In this document: one piece after another, positions 25,633 through 35,308 of the stretch
How the letters are laid out: every line of letters starts with the position of its first letter
How positions within the stretch are numbered: the first letter of the stretch is position 1
DNA from: Paracidobacterium acidisoli
Lineage (GTDB): Bacteria; Acidobacteriota; Terriglobia; Terriglobales; Acidobacteriaceae
Assembly (NCBI RefSeq): GCF_003428625.2
Contig: NZ_QVQT02000004.1
Location: 434,001-498,000 of the forward strand
DNA length: 64,000 bases
Direction: 5' to 3'
Translations under genes and position numbers: made by a program
Notes under the pieces: generated by a model
Seen by the model: the letters and a program-made list of their open reading frames with translations, nothing else
What the model was told of the DNA's origin: nothing
Database searches by the model: none

Positions 25633-28326
25633 TTATTGTGCAGTAAGACCCTCCACCACGCCGGGAGCACTTCTGAGTGCTGCATCCAGCTGACTTACAT
25701 CTTTTCCGCCGGCTTCCGCCATGTCTGGACGTCCGCCGCCCGAGCCGCCGACCAGCTTCGCAATCTGGCCGACAATTTTTCCCGCCTGCACTTTGCCCGT
25801 CAGGTCTTTCGTCACGCCCACAATCAGCGCGACCTTGCCCTCTTCCTGCGCCGACCCAAGAACCACCACGCCCGATCCCAGCTTGCCGCGCAGATTGTCC
25901 ACCAGCGTCCGCATCTGCCCGCGGTCCAGCGAGTCCACGCGCTGCGCCAGCACTTTAATCCCCGCCACTTCGACCGCCTGGTCGGCGGCATTCGAAACCG
26001 AAGATGCGGCCGACTTCATCCGCACCTGATCCAGCTCGCGGCGCAGCTTCTTCAGCTCCTCATCCTGAGCGGAGAGCCTGTGCCGCAGCGCATCGGCAGG
26101 AGACAAATCTCCCGGCGCAAGCTGCGAGGCAAGCTGCGCCACCTGGTAATCGCGCCGAAACTCATTCAGTGCTCCGAGGCCGGTCACGGCTTCCACACGC
26201 CGTACGCCCGACGACACGCTGCCTTCGCCCAGCAGCTTGATCACACCAATCTCCCCCGTCGTGCCGGTGTGCGTCCCGCCGCACAGCTCCGTCGAGAAGT
26301 CGCCGACCTTCACCACGCGCACCCGCTCACCATACTTTTCGCCGAAGAGCGCCATCGCGTGGTACTCGTTGATGGCCACGTCGATCGGCACATCTTCCAG
26401 CGTCTCCACGCGCAGGTTCCCGAGCGTCTCCTTATTCATCAGGTCCTCGATCTCCTGCATCTCTTCATCGGCAATGGCGTTGAAGTGCGAGAAGTCGAAG
26501 CGCAGCCGCGTCGGATCCACCAGCGATCCCGCCTGCTTTACATGCGTGCCCAGAATTTCGCGCAGCGCCGCATGCAGCAAGTGCGTCGCCGTATGGTTGC
26601 GTCGCGTCGCGTCGCGATACCCTGCATCGACCACCGTATCGATCCTGTCGCCAATCGCCAGCGGCTGCCGCAGAATCGCCCTGTGCGCAAACACGCCCTG
26701 CACCGGCTTCGTGCATCCGCTCACATCCGCGACCACCGCGTTGTGATCATCCGAATACAGCCAGCCCGTGTCGCCAATTTGTCCACCGGAGTCGGCGTAA
26801 AACGAAGTACGATCCAGAACCACTTCGACCTCGTCTCCCGCAGTCGCCGCAGTCACGCCCTGCCCATCCTTAATAAGGGCGAGCACCTGCGCCCCATCGA
26901 CGCGAAGCTGTCGATAGCCTTCAAACACTGTCTTCGGCAGCTCACGGAACGCCGGACTGGCCGACTGCTTCGATCCGCCCTTCCACGAAGCGCGCGCTCG
27001 TGCCTGTTCTTCGGCGCGTGCTTTCTCAAAGCCTTCAAGGTCGAAATGAACGCCCGCATCGTGCGCAGCATCCACCATGAAGTCGAGCGGCAAGCCGAAG
27101 GTTTCATAGAGATGGAAGGCTTTGTCGCCGGACAGAGAGCCCTCCTGAATCGCAGCCTGCAATTGGCGGGACCCAAGCTCTAACACCCGAGCAAACTGCC
27201 GCTCTTCCGCTTCGACAATCTTTGCAACGCGATCCGCGCTCTCCTTCAGCTCCGGATACGCACCCTGCATCTCATCGCGCACCGCGTAGACCATCTCGCG
27301 CATGAACGGCTGTTCCTGTCCAAGCAGCCGTCCATGCCGAATCCCGCGTCGCAGAATCTTGCGCAGCACATAACCGCGCCCTTCATTCGCAGGCAGCACG
27401 CCATCGGAGATCAGAAAGGTCGCGCAGCGCGCATGATCTGCAATGATGCGCAGTGATGCATCCGACGGAGCACTCCCATCCTTATATGTGGTCGAAGTCA
27501 GCTCGCCCGCCCGTTGAATCAGCGGCGTGAACAAATCTGTTTCAAAATTGGACAGCTTGTCCTGCAGCACCGCAGCCGTGCGTTCAAGACCCATGCCCGT
27601 GTCGATCGATGGCCTCGGCAGCAGGTTCAGCTCGCCCTGAGCGCTGCGGTCGAACTGCATAAAGACCAGGTTCCAGATCTCTACATAGCGCGCATCGTCC
27701 TGGCCAAACGGCTTATCCACGCCCGGCACCTCGGCCGCCTCGATCCCCATGTCATAAAAAATCTCCGAGCACGGCCCGCACGGCCCGGTATCGCCCATCT
27801 GCCAGAAGTTGTCTTTGCTCCCGAACTCGTGAATGCGCTCCGCCGGCACGCCCTGCCCCAGCCACAGGTTGTACGCCTCTTCGTCGCGCGGAACACTGTT
27901 CTCGCCCCTGAAGATCGTCACGTACAGCTTGTCTTTCGGCAGCCCGAACCATTCCGGCGAGGTCACCAGCTCCCACGCGTAGGCAATTGCATCCTGCTTG
28001 AAGTAATCGCCGAAGCTGAAATTGCCCAGCATCTCGAAGAACGTATGGTGCCGCCGCGTAAATCCGACATTTTCAAGATCGTTATGCTTGCCCCCGGCGC
28101 GAACGCACTTCTGCGAAGTCGTCGCGCGCGAGTAGTCGCGATGTTCCAGCCCCAGAAACACATCCTTGAACTGGTTCATGCCGGCATTGGTAAACAGCAG
28201 CGTCGGATCGTTGGCTGGAACGAGCGAGGACGAGTGCACGCGGCGGTGCTCCTTCGTCTCAAAAAAGCGCAGAAAGGTCTCGCGAATCTCCGAGCCTGTC
28301 CACTTCTTATCGGAACGGGAAGACAT
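25633..28326 (-). CDS. alaS: Alanyl-tRNA synthetase
   Basis: Charges tRNA-Ala; 897 aa, standard bacterial length. The N-terminal catalytic core shows [11 protein letters not shown] near residue 46 and [20 protein letters not shown] near 91 split over class II motifs; [10 protein letters not shown] near 240 is motif 3. The editing domain has [12 protein letters not shown] around residue 573 and [13 protein letters not shown] around 680, the zinc-binding residues. The C-terminal oligomerisation/DHHA1 domain ends with [15 protein letters not shown]. The start ATG at 28326 gives [19 protein letters not shown], the usual beginning. Confidence 0.97.
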   Translation of the reverse strand: MSSRSDKKWTGSEIRETFLRFFETKEHRRVHSSSLVPANDPTLLFTNAGMNQFKDVFLGLEHRDYSRATTSQKCVRAGGKHNDLENVGFTRRHHTFFEMLGNFSFGDYFKQDAIAYAWELVTSPEWFGLPKDKLYVTIFRGENSVPRDEEAYNLWLGQGVPAERIHEFGSKDNFWQMGDTGPCGPCSEIFYDMGIEAAEVPGVDKPFGQDDARYVEIWNLVFMQFDRSAQGELNLLPRPSIDTGMGLERTAAVLQDKLSNFETDLFTPLIQRAGELTSTTYKDGSAPSDASLRIIADHARCATFLISDGVLPANEGRGYVLRKILRRGIRHGRLLGQEQPFMREMVYAVRDEMQGAYPELKESADRVAKIVEAEERQFARVLELGSRQLQAAIQEGSLSGDKAFHLYETFGLPLDFMVDAAHDAGVHFDLEGFEKARAEEQARARASWKGGSKQSASPAFRELPKTVFEGYRQLRVDGAQVLALIKDGQGVTAATAGDEVEVVLDRTSFYADSGGQIGDTGWLYSDDHNAVVADVSGCTKPVQGVFAHRAILRQPLAIGDRIDTVVDAGYRDATRRNHTATHLLHAALREILGTHVKQAGSLVDPTRLRFDFSHFNAIADEEMQEIEDLMNKETLGNLRVETLEDVPIDVAINEYHAMALFGEKYGERVRVVKVGDFSTELCGGTHTGTTGEIGVIKLLGEGSVSSGVRRVEAVTGLGALNEFRRDYQVAQLASQLAPGDLSPADALRHRLSAQDEELKKLRRELDQVRMKSAASSVSNAADQAVEVAGIKVLAQRVDSLDRGQMRTLVDNLRGKLGSGVVVLGSAQEEGKVALIVGVTKDLTGKVQAGKIVGQIAKLVGGSGGGRPDMAEAGGKDVSQLDAALRSAPGVVEGLTAQ

Positions 28327-28742
28327 ACAGATTGAGTTTACAGGGGGAGCCGCTGTCCAGACACAGGCAGGGCTCGTCGCAAAGGCTGAGGAGAGCCCAT
28401 TCCAGTGCTCCGGAGCAGGAGGCTTGCCAGCCAGGCACAGGCGGGTTCGATTGGCTGGCCGGTTTCCAGCCGGTTCAGGAGTTGTCTGCCACTTATCCCA
28501 TGGAAGTAATCATCCGCTGATTACGACAAATCCATAAACAGGCACGAATGGGCGATGGCAGTGGTAGTCCCGAACATTAAAGTAAAGTCATTGAGTAGCA
28601 CTTGGGGGAGGGCTACTGAATTGCAACGCCTGCGGACTTCACGTTCGCAGGCGTTTTGCATTTCCGGCAATTTTTCAAAGCCTGCAGGCCGAATATCCCA
28701 CACTGCCGGGTTGGAATCAATCCAGAATCTGGCCCGATCGGC
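28327..28742. other. Interval between alaS and the DUF192 gene
   Basis: 416 bp with no protein gene. The alaS-proximal part (28380-28490) is rich in short overlapping palindromes around CCAGCC/GGCTGG. The distal part holds a possible plus-strand small RNA ending in a terminator hairpin, listed separately. Confidence 0.5.
28560..28660 (+). ncRNA. Candidate small RNA with terminator hairpin
   Basis: On the plus strand AGTAGC/GCTACT (about 28594-28615) makes a short stem with a G-rich loop, and AACGCCTGCG (28625-28634) pairs perfectly with CGCAGGCGTT (28646-28655), followed by a short T-run and T-rich sequence. This hairpin is a good plus-strand terminator, but no plus-strand protein gene precedes it within 400 bp, so a short non-coding transcript is the simplest explanation. 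It could also be a weak terminator for the DUF192 transcript on the other strand. The 5' end is a guess. Confidence 0.35.
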
Positions 28743-29213
28743 TCAGGGTGCGTTGAACTTCACTTCCTGTCCCTGTCGCAGATAGTGCTTCTTCGCCGAT
28801 CCAGCCGGAAGCTCCAGCACGTACATCGCGGCCATATGGCCTCCGTAGGTCTGGCAGCTGGAAGCCTTGCCTTTGCACGGTGGTGTGTTCTCGGATATCT
28901 CGACGATGTGGCGATTCTCGTCGATCCACACAATGTCGAGCCCGATTTCGCAGTGGTACATCCAGTAGCCGTAGCGTCCGGGCTGGTCATAAGTGAAAAG
29001 CATTCCGCGGTCTTCCGGTAGTCTGATGCGCCCCATCAGTCCATATTCCCGTTCCGCTTCGGTGTCCGCCAGCTCCGCATGGATGATCGCGCCATCCGGC
29101 AGGGTCACTGCCGTGTTTGCCGGGCGTGGCGGCGCATAGGGAATCCGCGGCTCCTGCGAGCAGGCCGTAATGGTCGCGGCGAGCAGCGATACAAACAGAA
29201 CCGCGGATTTCAT
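28743..29213 (-). CDS. DUF192 lipoprotein
   Basis: 156 aa. An N-terminal lipoprotein signal, MKSAVLFVSLLAATITAC, ends in a lipobox-like ITAC. The mature part is a DUF192 domain: EREYGLMGRIRLPEDRGMLF, GYWMYHCEIGLDIVWIDE, then SSCQTYGGHMAAMYVLELPAG. The family's role is unknown. The ATG overlaps the stop of the phosphatase gene by one base (TAATG), so translation is coupled and both probably serve one membrane process. Confidence 0.85.
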   Translation of the reverse strand: MKSAVLFVSLLAATITACSQEPRIPYAPPRPANTAVTLPDGAIIHAELADTEAEREYGLMGRIRLPEDRGMLFTYDQPGRYGYWMYHCEIGLDIVWIDENRHIVEISENTPPCKGKASSCQTYGGHMAAMYVLELPAGSAKKHYLRQGQEVKFNAP

Positions 29214-31810
29214 TATGAGCCGCCTTCTTCCAGCTTCAGCACCAGCATCGTCATATCGTCGTGCTGCGGGGCGCCGGCTGTGAAGGCGTCAACGGCATGG
29301 AAGATGGCACGCATCACGTCACAGGCGGATTTGCCCGTTGCGGAGCGGGCCGCGGCAATCATGCGTTCCTCTTCCCACTCTTCCTGATCGTGAGTCATGG
29401 CCTCGCTGATGCCGTCGGTGTAAAGCAGCAGAAGATCTCCGGGCTCAAGCGTCAGCGATTGCTCCGTATAGGGTGCAGTGGGCAAAAGTCCTACGACGGG
29501 GCCACCGGTCTCAAGCCGGATCGCCTGAGCTCCGCGGAGCAGCACCGGCGGGTTGTGACCCGCATTCACGCACTCCAGTCGCCGCGTCTTTGGATCGTAC
29601 GATGCGAAGAAAAAGGTGGCATAGCGGTTTGAAGCCGATGCTTCATACACCAGGCGGTTGACCTTGTGCATCAGGTTGGCAAAATCGCGCGGATTGTCGA
29701 GCGTTATGCCGCGCAGCGAAGCGCGCAGGCTGGCCATCAGCAGTGCCGCTGAGATGCCTTTTCCGGAGACATCGCCGACCGCCAGGCCCACGCGTCCGTC
29801 GCCCAGGTCGATCACGTCGTAATAATCGCCGCCCACCCCGAGTGCAGGCCGGCACTCCCCGGCAAGAGTGGCGCCGGGAATCTCGGGCATATATTGCGGA
29901 AAGAGGCGCTCCTGCACCTCGCGGGCAATTTCCATCTCGCGGTTAAAGCGCTCGCGCTGTGCCGCCTCTGACGCTAAAGAGTGCGCCAGCTCGCTGATCT
30001 CGAGCGCCAGCCCGGTCTGAGAGGCAACGGCCTGCAGAATCTTGAGATCGCTGCCGGAGTAAGCGGCCTCCGAACGCCGAGGCCCAAGCGCCATCACACC
30101 CATCAGCCGATTGCGTCCAGGCAGCGGCAGCAGCAGCTCGGCATTGAGCATATCGAGGGCGCGGCGCTCCGCGGTCCCGGCCATCAGGTACCAGGCATCC
30201 GGATCGTTGCGGTAAAGGCGCGCCGGCTCATTCGAGTTCACCATAAAACGCACCGCCGAAGACTGCGCGGGCAGAGTGAGCGTTCCGCCGCCGCTGACGC
30301 CGATCGACTGCTGAAGCTGGAAGTATTCGCCCCTTCGCAGCAGAAGCGCGATCTGGTCGATATGGAGCGTATCGGCTATTCGCCGGGCAACGGTCTCCAG
30401 CAGCGGTTGCGTCTCGGTAAAACGGCGCACCTCGTCGGAGAGGTCGTTGAGCATCTGTTCGGCGTCAAATGCTTCTCGGAAGAATTTACGGTCGAGCCAG
30501 TGCTGGAGCCGTTTCTGCACGCCAAGGCGCAGCGCCAGCAGGAGAGCGCCGAAAACGATTACGCCAAAAATATCGAACGGCTGGGGCTGGCGTTTATGCA
30601 GCGCCGGCAGCAACAGGAGCACACCGACAGCCGCCAGCAGAGCTGCCTGCAGCACCCATAACGTGGCACGAGCCAGCGCATACCGCGTTCCCATGCGCAG
30701 AAGCACGCGGACATCCATAGCCCGCTGCACCAGTACCACATAGGCCAGCGTGAGAGGGGCGAACATAAAGAGCACAGCGCCCAGCCACTGCAGCCAGTAG
30801 TACTTCCGGTCGTGACCGCTGATGCCGAAATGCGGCAGCAGCACAAAGACAATCAGCAGCGCGCCCATGCCCAGGCTCATGCCGGTGGTCAGTACGCGCA
30901 GACGGCGCCTGGCATCTTCTGTCGAAGCGGAACGCAGTTTATCCAGCGTAAGAACGAGGTAGAGAATGACGCAGAGCAGGTTCAGAAAATTGATCGTGCT
31001 GCCGATGACATTCGCGGCCCTGGCGAGGTGCGGGCCGGCACCGGCAAGAAAATACCCGCTGTAGAGATAGGGAAAGAGGAAAATCCCGGCAAGCGCGAGC
31101 GGACCCAGTATGAGCCATTTCAGCCAGGGAAGCCGGGTATCGATCCGTGAGCGCTCCGGAAAATAGATGCCGAAGAGCAGCAGAGTGGGAGAACCCAGGT
31201 ACTGCATCAGCTGGTACCAGAAGGTTCGCAGCAGCAGAGGCGTGCCTGTGGCAAGGCCTGGATTCACAAAAAGGACGCTCGGAAAGGTCAGCAGAATCAA
31301 TAGGAGCCAGGCATTTCGCTCCATTGGCTTGACCAGCACCACCCAGTACCCGATCGCCAGACACGCCAGGGGAAGGAAGCCGATGATGAGGAATTGCTCC
31401 CAGTACCGCAGAACAGAGGATGTGCCGAGCCAGTACGGAGTAATCCGGGTAAGGGTAATCGTTGCAGACCGCAGCGAGCCATTCGGAAGCTGCAGCTCCA
31501 CGTCGACTGTGTCACCGGGATGGTCCTCGGCCAGAACAGCGTCCCACTGCGCCTCGCCACTGTAAGGAGTGCCATTCAGGCCCTCGATGCGGTCGCCCTT
31601 CGTCACGCCGGCAGTCGCAGCTTCCTTCTCGACGGTCGAGATCACGTGCGAGTCATCGTCATAAACAAGCGGAGCGCGAACGCGCTGATCCCAGTGCACA
31701 GTCATCTGCCATGCATCGACTGCTCCTGCGACCCAGTAGCTGACGCTGGCCACAATATAAAGGCCCAGCAGGGCGCGCAGCAGATTAGGAGAGAACCTTT
31801 TCGGCTTCAT
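29213..31810 (-). CDS. Membrane PP2C (SpoIIE-type) serine phosphatase with PDZ and GAF
   Basis: 866 aa from the ATG at 31810; a TTG at 31933 is unlikely. Order: one membrane helix (residues about 13-33), a PDZ-like domain outside the membrane (VTKGDRIEGLNGTPYSG, about 60-120), about nine further membrane helices (about 140-430), a GAF-like domain (about 460-610) and a SpoIIE/PP2C phosphatase domain (about 640-866). Metal-binding motifs are seen as GGDYYDVIDLGDGRVGLAVG, then DVSGKGISAALLM, then LLLYTDGISEAM and HDDMTMLVLKL. The family dephosphorylates anti-sigma-antagonist partners in stress or signalling switches. No anti-sigma antagonist gene lies nearby. It is coupled by TAATG to a DUF192 lipoprotein. 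Confidence 0.9.
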   Translation of the reverse strand: MKPKRFSPNLLRALLGLYIVASVSYWVAGAVDAWQMTVHWDQRVRAPLVYDDDSHVISTVEKEAATAGVTKGDRIEGLNGTPYSGEAQWDAVLAEDHPGDTVDVELQLPNGSLRSATITLTRITPYWLGTSSVLRYWEQFLIIGFLPLACLAIGYWVVLVKPMERNAWLLLILLTFPSVLFVNPGLATGTPLLLRTFWYQLMQYLGSPTLLLFGIYFPERSRIDTRLPWLKWLILGPLALAGIFLFPYLYSGYFLAGAGPHLARAANVIGSTINFLNLLCVILYLVLTLDKLRSASTEDARRRLRVLTTGMSLGMGALLIVFVLLPHFGISGHDRKYYWLQWLGAVLFMFAPLTLAYVVLVQRAMDVRVLLRMGTRYALARATLWVLQAALLAAVGVLLLLPALHKRQPQPFDIFGVIVFGALLLALRLGVQKRLQHWLDRKFFREAFDAEQMLNDLSDEVRRFTETQPLLETVARRIADTLHIDQIALLLRRGEYFQLQQSIGVSGGGTLTLPAQSSAVRFMVNSNEPARLYRNDPDAWYLMAGTAERRALDMLNAELLLPLPGRNRLMGVMALGPRRSEAAYSGSDLKILQAVASQTGLALEISELAHSLASEAAQRERFNREMEIAREVQERLFPQYMPEIPGATLAGECRPALGVGGDYYDVIDLGDGRVGLAVGDVSGKGISAALLMASLRASLRGITLDNPRDFANLMHKVNRLVYEASASNRYATFFFASYDPKTRRLECVNAGHNPPVLLRGAQAIRLETGGPVVGLLPTAPYTEQSLTLEPGDLLLLYTDGISEAMTHDQEEWEEERMIAAARSATGKSACDVMRAIFHAVDAFTAGAPQHDDMTMLVLKLEEGGS

Positions 31811-32042
31811 CACGCTGGCAACTATGGTATCCCGGCTCTTGGCTTCCCTGGAGTGTGGTTTTGGGGCAGGCACGCTTTGCGCATTAAGAGGTAACCGCCC
31901 CCTCAGGTTCCAGGAAGTAGGATCGCAGGTCAAACGTTTTTGCAGAACCCGCAGGCTTTACTCAGGAACCATGAAAGCGATTACGAAACTGGTCTATCCT
32001 CAGATACGCAGAAGATGCGCATATTTTTCCGGAGGCTGTTGG

Positions 32043-32990
32043 ATGCGTTGTTTCCCCCTGATTTTTTCCGGGCTGGCTCTTGCCGCCCTTGTTTCAGGTC
32101 TGTCCGCGGCGGCACAATCGCGGCCGCCGATTACCGGCATTTCGCATATTGCGGTGTACACCACCGATGCTGCCGGTGCCGAGCAGTTTTACATGCATGA
32201 TCTGGGGCTGAAGAAGGCGCCCGATCCCGAAAACCCCGCCGGAGTTCGCTACTACGTAGACGCCGAGCAATTTGTCGAGGTGCTGCCGCTGCCGTCAAAC
32301 ACCACCTATGGCAACCGGCTCGATCATCTGGGCTACATCACCACCAGCGCGAAGCAATTGCGCCTGTATCTGAAGGCGCATGGCGTCGACGTGCCGAACG
32401 AGGTGACGCAGGCCTCCGATGGCAGTTTCTGGTTCGACGTGAAAGACCCGGAGGGCAATACCGTACAGTTCGTGCAGCCGCCCGCGCACCCGCTTCCGGT
32501 TGCGGGGACAGGTCCGATCGGCCATCGCATCATTCATGTGGGAATGAAGATACAAAGCCGGGAAAAAGAGGACACTTTCTATCGGGCAATTCTTGGCTTT
32601 CGGCCTTACTGGTACGGAGGCATGCATGCCGACAAAACCGACTGGGTTTCTCAGCAGGTACCCGACGGTCACGACTGGCTCGAATACATGCTCTCGATGG
32701 GGCAGGCGGGAAAAGACGTGCCGCTGAAGAAGGCGGAAAGCTCCTGGGGCATGGTGAACCATTTTTCCATTGGCGTGATAAATATGGAGAAAGCCGTCAC
32801 CGTGCTGCATGCGGACGACCGTCTGAGCAGCGAACACAGCGGCATGCAGCTTGGGCTCGACGGCAAGTGGCAGTTCAATCTCTTCGACCCGGACGAGACG
32901 CGCGTGGAGTTGATGGAGTACGCGCCTGTGGAGAAGCCCTGTTGTTCGTCCTTTACCGCCTCCAATCCTTCTCCCGTGGGAACGCCGTAG
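32043..32990 (+). CDS. Exported VOC-superfamily protein
   Basis: 315 aa starting at the ATG at 32043, which has GGAGG about 9 nt upstream and begins a signal peptide (MRCFPLIFSGLALAALVSGL, ending SAAAQ). The mature protein has two glyoxalase/dioxygenase-like betaalphabetabetabeta modules: ITGISHIAVYTTDAAGAEQF to GNTVQFVQPP, and GHRIIHVGMKIQSREKEDTF to ETRVELMEYAP. Such folds bind a metal and act in isomerases, dioxygenases or resistance proteins; the reaction is unknown. It is one of two plus-strand genes here and is separated by 233 bp from the divergent phosphatase gene. Confidence 0.82.
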   Translation: MRCFPLIFSGLALAALVSGLSAAAQSRPPITGISHIAVYTTDAAGAEQFYMHDLGLKKAPDPENPAGVRYYVDAEQFVEVLPLPSNTTYGNRLDHLGYITTSAKQLRLYLKAHGVDVPNEVTQASDGSFWFDVKDPEGNTVQFVQPPAHPLPVAGTGPIGHRIIHVGMKIQSREKEDTFYRAILGFRPYWYGGMHADKTDWVSQQVPDGHDWLEYMLSMGQAGKDVPLKKAESSWGMVNHFSIGVINMEKAVTVLHADDRLSSEHSGMQLGLDGKWQFNLFDPDETRVELMEYAPVEKPCCSSFTASNPSPVGTP

Positions 32991-33041
32991 CTCGCGGGAG
33001 CACTACGAAGCAGAAGTGAACTCAACGGAAAGGAAAGTCCC

Positions 33042-33983
33042 ATGCCGCTTCCCAGCGATGAGCGCCTCGTCTCCCTGGCACAGGAGCTTCTTGCGCAGTT
33101 TCATGCCATCTTCGGACCCCATCCCGGCTTTCGTCCCGCACATGCAAAGGGTGCCCTTATAAAGGGCACCTTTACGCCGTCGGCGGAAGCAGCTTTGCTG
33201 ACCAGCGCCCCGCATATTCTGCGTGAGTCGGTTCCGGTCTTGGCCCGTTTCTCTGACTCAACGGGTATTCCGCAGATTCCCGACACCGATCCCAACGCGC
33301 GCCCCTGGGGGATGGCTCTGCGGTTTTATCTCGCCGAGCGTGTCCATACCGATATCGTCAGCCACTCTGTCGACGGTTTTCCCACGCATACAGGGGACGA
33401 GTTTCTGGAATTTTTGCGCGCCATTGCCGCAACCAAACCCGAATCACCCCATCCCAACCCGGTCGAAGCCTTCGTCGGCAGTCATCCGGCGGCACTCGCC
33501 TTTGTGCAGGCTCTCAAACCCTTCCCGGCCAGCTTCGCCAACGAGACTTTCTTCGCCGTCACCGCCTATCGCTTCACCAATAAAGACGGGGTAAGCCGCT
33601 ATGGTCGTTACCGCATCCTTCCCGTCGCGGGCAGCAAATACATTGACGATGCGGAGGTTGCCGGAAAAGCTCCAGACGTCCTCTTCGATGAGCTGACGGA
33701 GCACCTGAAGAGCGGCCCGATCCAGTTCCGTATCGTCGTGCAGGTTGCCGAGCCGGGCGATACTGTCGATAACGCGACCATTCACTGGCCGGAAGACAGG
33801 GATCTGGTCGAGCTGGGAGTCGTTTCTTTGACCGAGCGTGTCCCCGATGACGCAGCGGAACAGAAGCATCTCATCTTCGATCCCATTCCACGTATCGATG
33901 GCATCGAGCCCTCCGATGATCCGCTTTTGGAGCTGCGCGCGGCGCTTTATCTGCTCAGTGGCCGGGAACGGCGCAGCGCATAA
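33042..33983 (+). CDS. Catalase-related peroxidase
   Basis: 313-aa small haem protein of the catalase fold (SrpA/YodE-like group), shorter than true catalases. The distal His is in RPAHAKGALIKGTF (His34), corresponding to the catalase HAKG block; FSDSTGIPQ and RPWGMALRFY follow, and the proximal haem ligand motif RxxxY is seen as RAALY (Arg299, Tyr303). No signal peptide. AAGGAAAG precedes the ATG at 33042. Related proteins have peroxidase rather than catalase activity. It lies 51 bp after the VOC gene and may be in the same transcript. Confidence 0.85.
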   Translation: MPLPSDERLVSLAQELLAQFHAIFGPHPGFRPAHAKGALIKGTFTPSAEAALLTSAPHILRESVPVLARFSDSTGIPQIPDTDPNARPWGMALRFYLAERVHTDIVSHSVDGFPTHTGDEFLEFLRAIAATKPESPHPNPVEAFVGSHPAALAFVQALKPFPASFANETFFAVTAYRFTNKDGVSRYGRYRILPVAGSKYIDDAEVAGKAPDVLFDELTEHLKSGPIQFRIVVQVAEPGDTVDNATIHWPEDRDLVELGVVSLTERVPDDAAEQKHLIFDPIPRIDGIEPSDDPLLELRAALYLLSGRERRSA

Positions 33984-34020
33984 CGTTTCTCTGCAATGGG
34001 GCAGAGGAGAAGCGGCTCCG

Positions 34021-35286
34021 TTACCGGATGGCTTCCAGCGCGTCGCAGGCGGCGCGCACGCCATCTTCTTCCAGCATGGAGCGCGCCACGGCAGCAGCGT
34101 TTTCTGCGCAGGATGAAGTTGACAGCATCTCCTCGATAATGCGCGCCGCGGAGCGGGCGTTGTAGGCTTTGCGCTGAAGAACCCTGGCAACGCCCAGCCT
34201 GCGAACGCGGCGTGCATTGTCGGGCTGGTCATGGCTGTAAGGCATGACCAGCATCGGACGTCCTGCGCGCAGGGCCTGCGCTGTGGTGCCCACGCCTCCC
34301 TGATGAATGATGGCCGACGCGCGGGGAAAGAGAGCGGAGTACGGCGCCCATGGCGTGACGCAGATGCTGTCGGGCACCGGATGCTTCGGGAGGTTGCGCT
34401 CGTCTGTCCCTACCAGCAGCACGGCGCGCTGGCCCAGCATCTCTGCAGCGCGCGCGCTTTGCTCGTAGAAGTCGCCTGCATGCATCACCGCTGCCGAGCC
34501 CAGGGTAAAGACCAGCGGCGGCGGCCCTGCCGCGAGAAAGCGTTCCAGCTCCGGCGTGAGCTCTGTTTTTCCGGCGTCTCCGTCATAAAAAGAGAAGCCT
34601 GTAATCAGCGTCCTGGTCGGCCAGTCCAGCTGAGGCGCAGCCAGCACCTTTGAAAAGAGCGCCAGAACAAGATGCTCGGAGTGTTTGGCGTCGAAAATTG
34701 GATCGCGTCCGCGGCCGAGACCCAGCTCCTGCCTCAGCGCATAAATAGGTTCCGGCCAGGTGCGCGTCACAAACCGTGCAAAACGCGCGACGCCATGGCC
34801 CATTCCCGGAACCATGGCCTGCACCCGTGCCAGCGTTGGGTAAGGTGGCAGCACCGGCGGATCATAGCCGGAGAAGAAGGAAAAAGGCGCCAGCACATAC
34901 GATGCCCAGGGAATGCCGGTCTTTTCGGCGACAATCGGACCGGCATAAGCCAGCTCGCCTGTCACCAGCAGGTCAGCTCCCCCATCGGCCTCAACCGCCG
35001 CCAGCAGATCTTCATAACTGTGGCGCACAACCGGAAAGAGGAATTCGCGCAGTCCGCGCTCCGTACCCTTCTTGATGTCGTAGATCATGGCCACCAGGCG
35101 CGTATCGTTCGGGTCCTGGTCAGGGCGCACGGCATGAAAAGGGATGCCGAGCGGCTCGATTTTTGCGCGAAACATCTCCGGCACAGCGAGCACCGGAGTA
35201 TGACCGCGCCGCTTCAGTTCAAGAGAAAGCGCAATCAGCGGATTGACATCGCCGAAGGTGCCGAAGGTCGAGAAAACAATGCGCAT
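34021..35286 (-). CDS. GT1-type (UDP-glycosyltransferase-like) glycosyltransferase
   Basis: 421 aa GT-B enzyme similar to macrolide, sterol and rhamnolipid glycosyltransferases. The N-terminus STFGTFGDVNPLIALSLELK is the acceptor-domain start. The C-terminal donor motif is intact: APYSALFPRASAIIHQGGVG, then TTAQALRAGRPMLVMP and YSHDQPDNARR, with the HxGGxGT, AGxP and DQ elements. No signal or membrane segment. It ends 37 bp from the convergent peroxidase gene and lies 22 bp downstream of the adenosine-deaminase-like gene, so the two may be co-transcribed. The acceptor is unknown; a lipid or hydrophobic small molecule is usual in this group. Confidence 0.86.
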   Translation of the reverse strand: MRIVFSTFGTFGDVNPLIALSLELKRRGHTPVLAVPEMFRAKIEPLGIPFHAVRPDQDPNDTRLVAMIYDIKKGTERGLREFLFPVVRHSYEDLLAAVEADGGADLLVTGELAYAGPIVAEKTGIPWASYVLAPFSFFSGYDPPVLPPYPTLARVQAMVPGMGHGVARFARFVTRTWPEPIYALRQELGLGRGRDPIFDAKHSEHLVLALFSKVLAAPQLDWPTRTLITGFSFYDGDAGKTELTPELERFLAAGPPPLVFTLGSAAVMHAGDFYEQSARAAEMLGQRAVLLVGTDERNLPKHPVPDSICVTPWAPYSALFPRASAIIHQGGVGTTAQALRAGRPMLVMPYSHDQPDNARRVRRLGVARVLQRKAYNARSAARIIEEMLSTSSCAENAAAVARSMLEEDGVRAACDALEAIR

Positions 35287-35308
35287 CAGAAAACGTCAGA
35301 CTCCGCGT

